Origin: Polytrichum commune
Lineage: Eukaryota > Streptophyta > Polytrichopsida > Polytrichales > Polytrichaceae
NCBI GenBank assembly: GCA_950295325.1
Contig: OX485807.1
Coordinates: 35,678,440 to 35,742,439, forward strand
DNA: 64,000 nucleotides
Reading direction: 5' to 3'
Made by a program: the position numbers and the translations under genes
In this document: piece after piece, positions 58,080 through 64,000 of the stretch
Position numbering within the stretch: the first letter of the stretch is position 1
Layout of the letters: the number at the start of each line of letters is the position of its first letter
Notes under the pieces: generated by a model
Told to the model about the DNA's origin: nothing
Database searches by the model: none
Seen by the model: the letters and a program-made list of their open reading frames with translations, nothing else

Positions 58080-61000
58080 ACATGCATGCCAACTCAATGC
58101 TATGGCGGCTCAAAAACTTGTTGGAAGGTTTCAAATCCGGGTACATAGGGTCTCACCTAGGTGGTATTTTCTTTAGATCAAATTGCACCAAGAATAATAA
58201 GGTGATATTTTTCTTTAACATAACATTATTTAGCAATACGGTTATGCACTATGGGGTCAGGGATTTTGCAAGCATAATTTTTTTTAAGGTTGGGTCATCC
58301 TTATTAAATGAACAATCTTCAGCCCTAGTAATGTTCATTTTGCAAGGGTAGATCAATAGCCAGATTGGACCCCGACTTCGACAACTAATCATATTGTCAA
58401 TGTATTATTTTAAAACATACCAACATTCTCTAGTAGTCAACATGTCTGCCTGCAACAGCCCAATGTAGAGTTTGGCACCGTTTGACCAGGTCAACATTGA
58501 CGCCCACCTGACAGGGCCATGAATCTTGGCTCCTCATCTTTGGTTTTTGGGGCTAGGTAGACCTACCCCTCCCCTTTTTAGAAAGGGTGCAGGGTGAGTA
58601 TTGTCATGAAAAACCAAATATCATTTCTAAAGATTTTACAATAAAACAATTCATTGGCAAAAGTATTAATGGGGCAACTTGGCTTGATGGGTTACTACCA
58701 ACCTTGTAACATATTTTGCGTGTGTAGCCTATGCCATCACACACACATTTGCCATAGCAGTGCCCCTTTTTGTGACTTACATCCAAGTTTTTCAAAAAAA
58801 TTGCAATCAATTGACAACTTAAAATATGTATAAAATTAAACAAAATGCCATGTGTCAGGAGAATACACTAGCTCGCCTTAGTGAAAGCCTCGTGTGCATC
58901 TAGAGGGCTTGATGCTTAACCTTCGGCCACCTTCTTGTTATCTCAATAAATTGTATCATTTTTATCTAGTTAACCCATCTCGGGTTCACTCATGTGCTTG
59001 TAGCCATGATCAACGATAAAATGTCCCTTGTTCATACCAAGCGTTGGTCAGCGTTGTCTTTTTTATGTTATACTTCGCAAATTTATTCAAATAAACCAAG
59101 ACCAAATTAGTTGAAAGAGAAATCACCATCCCAATAATATTGAATTTGTCGACTTTGATCTTACAACCTCATGTCATCCAATCATGTTGCAATTTATCCA
59201 TCGTGCTTAATGTTTGTTTGGGTTTAAAGAATGTCTACATACAATAAATAAATAAATAAATAAATATTATGTGAAAATTTATAATTAAACTAGCAACTCC
59301 AAATAAGATCATTTTATTTGTTTTTGCTTATGATGGAGTGTAAAGCCAAAATTCAATAGCCTTGGAGTTCCCAACTCGGCTACATGGGGTTGTTCCCTTT
59401 ATGCCCTTATATGCAAAGGCTAAAGAGCTTCACTTGAGGTTTCCACATACTTGATGTTAGTAAGTCAATATTTAGGCCTAAAAAGGTTATTTTCATGACC
59501 CCACTTCCCACCTTAATATTGTTTTAGTGTTGAGCCTATGTGGACAATGACATGGCACATGATAATACCAAGGATAATATCCCAATATCCTTGAGCATGC
59601 ATGGGAAAGCTTTTTAAGGTCGGTTATTACATAGTTATTTACTTAGTGAATCTTTGCAATCCTATTGGTCCATTGTCTTCCACATTCAATGTTATTTAAC
59701 GTCGACCTCTGGGCACCATTAGCTGACATCGTTGGCAACTAAAAACCTTGCATAGGACATGCAATGACTCCCCACATTCATCTTCGCCGCCCAAAAGCAA
59801 CAATTTTTTTCCACAACAACAACACTCATTAACTCCCTTTACCCTCGATTGTTCCACACTATGCTTAGTTTCGATTTACAGCTTCGCAAGTTTGACTGAA
59901 TTGGAGGTTTGCAAGAACAATGGTTGCTTCCAGGTGCAAATTGGCAATTCGGTGGTGTTCCTCCACATGCATGAGGCAATGGAGGCTCAATATGTGAGTA
60001 TTATTGGTTTGTACATCGGTAACAAATTATTTAGGCATAACCACAATGTACAATGTGCAACAAATTTGGTAAAAATCTTGGGTGCAAAGTGGCCACCAAT
60101 AGGTAGCGTCACATGCAGGTGAATCCAACACGTGAAGGAGCCCACCATTTCCATAACAATTCATAGGGCATCTAAGTTTGAACAAGAAATTTAATAGGGA
60201 TGCCAAAGCTAATTTGAACTCTGCACTAAATGAACCATGGAGGGGGAGTGCATAACTTCATATTCTCAATCCTACAACAAGTAGATCCACTTGATGAATA
60301 ATGGAAAGCCTCTCATGCGAGTTGTCACACTGTACAAATGACATTGACCTCACGATGATAGAAATATTTAGTGCAAAGATAGAGGATCTTGACATTGCGC
60401 AAGCAATTGTCCTGGCATATGAGTATGTGCTAAGAATCAACAATGCCTCCAATATTGAACTTAGTTTGTTCAGTGGATGCATAAGTTAGTTTGTAGTCAC
60501 ATTCATTGGTTTCAAATTTCATATTGATTCAATTAGTTAAATCTTGACTCGGTGAAGTTCGATTCGGTGAACAACCCTCTTCCATGTTCACGTTCATTGG
60601 ATATAGGTTCTCGCTTAAGCACCCACCAATTGAAATGTGAATCACTCCATAGAATGAACATGAAATGCAAATTTCAAAGTTGATTGACCACTACATGTGT
60701 TGTTGGTGTCCAAACATGTGAATCGTATTATGAATTTGCATTGCCACTTAATGATCCAGGTCTACGGGGCTGCATAACCTCATATTCTCAATGTTAATCT
60801 CAATCACCTTATTCCAATTTAGACTAGTACATGGGTTGTACTATTCTCCCTTTGTGTTTCAGACTTCAAGAAGGCCACAAACCTTGTAGCCAATAGATCT
60901 AATGTGATTGTCTCCAATATAATGATACAATTTTTGAGTCGTTGTTCCTTCCCGAGTTCAAAGGTCAAGGCATTCCAACTTATTGGACGATTCCTCATTA

Positions 61001-61429
61001 AATTGGACCTTGAAACAAACAAAGATTTTTTCATGACCACGATTCTTGATGTTCTCATCTATGCTTGTGTAGCCCAATTTTTCATCAATCTTCACATGTC
61101 AATTTCACAAGCATTTATCTACAATGAGAAATATATATTTTATCATAGGACTAAAAATGCATGGTGTGAGGCCTATGAATATCATGTATTGAAGAATGTC
61201 AATTTTAAATTTTGATTCAAACTACTCTATATGATTGCACATGTTCATCTTCTTACTTCATTTCACTTCCTAGTGTTTTATCAATGATTGGATTGCTTGT
61301 TCAACACAAGGTGGGAGAGGGGGTTTCTAACGCCGGGGCCTTATTTTCTCCACAGGGTTGTGCACGTGGTAAGAGACAAAGTCCATCATCCTTACAACTC
61401 TCGGCCTCTAAGCAACAACGTAGAGATTG
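58080..61429. other. Long intergenic stretch, no gene supported
   Basis: AT-rich, with an (AATA)n tract at about 59243-59268. A 124-codon open frame at 59748-60122 has no recognisable domain and is not called. Nothing else is supported. Confidence 0.4.
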
Positions 61430-61430
61430 A

Positions 61431-61670
61431 GGGCCTCATTGGACACATGAAGAGATGTTGGCTCTTGTTAATGCGAAGCAGACTAAGTTCGTGGACAAGT
61501 TAAATGTGGTTGACTTGCATGATTTCATGAATACTAAGGTGATTTGTTCGAACAAGATATTAGAGAAGATCATGAGTTCAGTTGTTTCTCTAAATTTGAA
61601 AGATGAGACAACATGTAAGGCAAAATGACACCTCTTGCTACCCAATTACCGCCGCGTGGTTGACTACCAT
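61431..61670 (+). pseudogene. Trihelix (GT/Myb-SANT-like) domain fragment
   Basis: Frame reads GPHWTHEEMLALVNAKQTKF ... NKILEKIMSSVVSLNLKDET, then KAK-stop-HLLLPNYRRVVDYH. WTxEExLxLVxAK followed by KWxxLxxxYRxVxDYH is the trihelix DNA-binding pattern of plant GT-factor-like proteins. The TGA at 61626-61628 replaces the expected Trp (TGG), and a stop precedes the domain. No start, splice context or C-terminus is seen. A decayed copy, perhaps of a multicopy or transposon-derived family. Confidence 0.55.
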
Positions 61671-64000
61671 GTGCAAACCAACATCAACAAAAAATATATA
61701 TATATTGGATTATGAGCTCTATGACCAAAGTTGTGGAGAATCTACTCAAAAGTCTTGTTTGTGAGGTGCACAACCATATCCATGAATGGTTTGGATGTGG
61801 TTGTAGATAAACACCCCCCACGCCCATGATTCCCTTAACCCTACATATGATAAATACCAACCCAATGAAAATTATACCAATGATGACAAGGTCACTATGC
61901 TTGAATGTAATCTAGATGGGAAATCCATTGAAGTTGTAGATTTGCCCAAATCTCCCCGCGTGTTGTTTCGTTCGGCACCGATGACTTCCTTGGCACAAAT
62001 TGGAAGTGCTACTAAAAGAATTTACTGAAATTATGCTTTACCAATGTGAAATAGACCACAAGTTGCACAAGCACAATTCCATTATTGCATAGAATGTTTG
62101 CCTTGCAATCATCGAACAAGGAAAGTTGCACTAGACCCTTGCTACTATAAGTTCAATTTTGTGTAAAGATTTCACAGTTGATTCAATTCATGGCTTGCAA
62201 TTTCCGAATTCTAAGCTAGTTACCATGGAGCCTAGCTCCACAAATGATGTCATACCTCCTGCAATTATTGTCAAAGAAGTAGATTTGTAACTTTAGTCTG
62301 AAACTTGATGACACTACTTTAGAATGTGATATTGTGTAGTAGGTCCATTTGCTTTTGCAAGCAATTGTAGATTAAAACCCCTATTACTAGACATTCCATG
62401 CATTGTGAAAGTATACAATATAGATTGTGAAATTTATTTCTAGTTGTAGTATGGCTCAAGTTCTTTAGGCTTGGAAGTTGACATATCAATTTGAAGTGCA
62501 AAGTTTTTGGCCTCCACGAGTATTTGAACAAAGTGTTTCATTTCAAATTTAAGTCATGATCATTTATGGATGTAATTCATGTTTTAATTAAAGTTAATTT
62601 TGGTTTCATCAGACTTGTAATGTGAACCATTGTCGAGACAATTTTTTGGGGCATCATCAATCAAAACACTAGTATTCCCATGTTCCACGATATGATCTTT
62701 TAGTTTGTCTTGATGGATTTAAGGTGTATTTTATAAAATTTGCAAAGATGTGTGGTAATTTGGATACATCTTCAACTTGTAGACTAGGAAATCTCATGCC
62801 AAAGGGCAATAATGATGGCCTAGCAAGTGTTATAAGGCATAGTTGAAACAATTTAAAACCCAATCGCAAATAGCTTGGAACATAATCACACATAAGAACC
62901 TTGAACCAACTTGAGCAAAGTTCGTGCCACTTGAACTATAACATGCATTACATACCTATATATAGTATTCTGATGCTCAATCAAAGGCCTCAACAAGGAT
63001 GTTAGATTAAGAATATATAGTTTGGGCATTCTAAACAATGCCACCCATCATCCGTTGTCATATTCCTTCATATAAAGAAGAAAAATGAAGTGTAGTAAAA
63101 CATCCGTGGCCATGTCCTGAAGGCCATCATATTCCTCCATTATAAATCTCGAGAACCAAACAATAGCCACAATTTGACCCAATACCCTGAATTTTCATTG
63201 TTGAGATATTTGTGTTCCATGTTTGATAAAAATACAATACTACGAAGAAGTAACACTTGAGTCTTGAATAGGCTCACTTACATTTTCAAAAACTAGGTAA
63301 TTTGAAGGCTCGTTAGCCAAGAGAGCAATCATGTCAATACAATTGTAGAGGGCATCATAAACATAAAATGAGAGGAGGAGAAGAATAGGTGCAAGTAGAA
63401 ACATTTACTCTAGGTTATAGGGATATGAAGCATATGTTACATGGTCTTATAAAAATGAAATACCAAGTGGAGGCATAGCACTGTCACCGTGACATAAGTA
63501 AGTGAATGGATGCTCTAACATACGTAAGGACATTATATTTCAATGAGCTACATAGGTATAAAGCATTGAAAGCAAGTGCACCACGTCACTTACATTCTTA
63601 CAATCATGATGTGTTATGCACGATCATAAAGAAGTTATTCAAAAAGCACTTCAATCTATGCAAAAGGTGTGTGTGTGTGTGTGGGGGGGGGGGGGGGTGG
63701 GCCACTATCAAGACTGTAACACAAATGGATGTGACCACAATGGGCTTAGGAACTTTTGACTTAGAAATTCCTCAAGAAATTGAGATATGATTGAAATATT
63801 TTGAGTTGCATGGCTTTTAAATGCACTTTGAATTGCTATTTCAACAATAAGTAAAGTAAATCACTCTAAGCACCCAAACTTGCTAACGTGTTTGGAGGAG
63901 GATTATGTTACGTTATGTAATCCATAGCTACCTCATGTGTTTGGAGGCCCCTCTCCATTGTCCTTTCATTTCAAGATGCTTTTATTGTCTAAACCCTAAA
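61671..64000. other. Intergenic to window end, no gene
   Basis: AT-rich, with a (GT)n-G(15) tract at about 63668-63697 and a final CTAAACCCTAAA at the very edge that may start a telomere-type tract or telo-box beyond the window. Confidence 0.4.

Noticed and set aside
59748-60122. 124 aa ORF as a gene
   Set aside because: No recognisable domain, no splice or promoter context; length is within chance for this AT content.

Overview
This is nuclear DNA of a land plant, most likely a seed-free one (bryophyte, lycophyte or fern). That reading rests on GT-AG spliced genes, plant telomere-type CCCTAAA tracts, five two-exon PR-10/Bet v 1-type genes, a plant-like RNA polymerase I RPA43 gene with a telo-box upstream, and mostly AT-rich repeat-laden intergenic DNA. 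I cannot name the species.

Layout. 0-8 kb: decayed tandem repeats, then two minus-strand PR-10-like genes (3.7-5.0 and 7.0-7.7 kb). The second lies in a ~1.4 kb arm repeated almost perfectly in inverted orientation at 27.15-28.55 kb, which carries a third PR-10 gene with identical CDS and intron. 9.3-25.5 kb: a candidate 16.2 kb DNA transposon with CACTATATTCG terminal inverted repeats. It holds a plus-strand, one-intron ~998 aa protein with a DUF7869-like putative transposase core. It also holds minus-strand cargo: an FCP1/NIF-type phosphatase-like exon, a broken Pro-rich ORF and a broken multi-exon gene with an IIDGQHS (ParB/DGQHR-like) motif.

The most striking feature is about 30 copies of an 18-22 bp perfect palindrome, core TACGAACGNNCGTTCGTA, spread through this element. 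Copies occur in both fully delimited introns of the broken gene, in its reading frame, in arrays on both sides of it, and twice per unit of a ~177 bp satellite. A second, CpG-decayed palindrome cluster (31.4-31.9 kb) lies upstream of an internally deleted copy of the transposase-like gene (32.9-34.4 kb).

34-49 kb: MITE-like elements and two tandemly related plus-strand PR-10 genes (39.7-41.5 and 46.6-48.5 kb), each followed by a decayed duplicate of its own 3' end. 49-55 kb: repeats and a hairpin MITE. 55.3-58.0 kb: a complete six-exon RPA43 gene on the minus strand. 58-64 kb: intergenic DNA with a broken trihelix-domain fragment.

The ordinary genes are a stress-type PR-10 cluster and one Pol I subunit. 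The unusual system is the palindrome-rich TIR element and its cargo. Exon coordinates come from reading splice signals and phase by eye; no alignment or database search was run.
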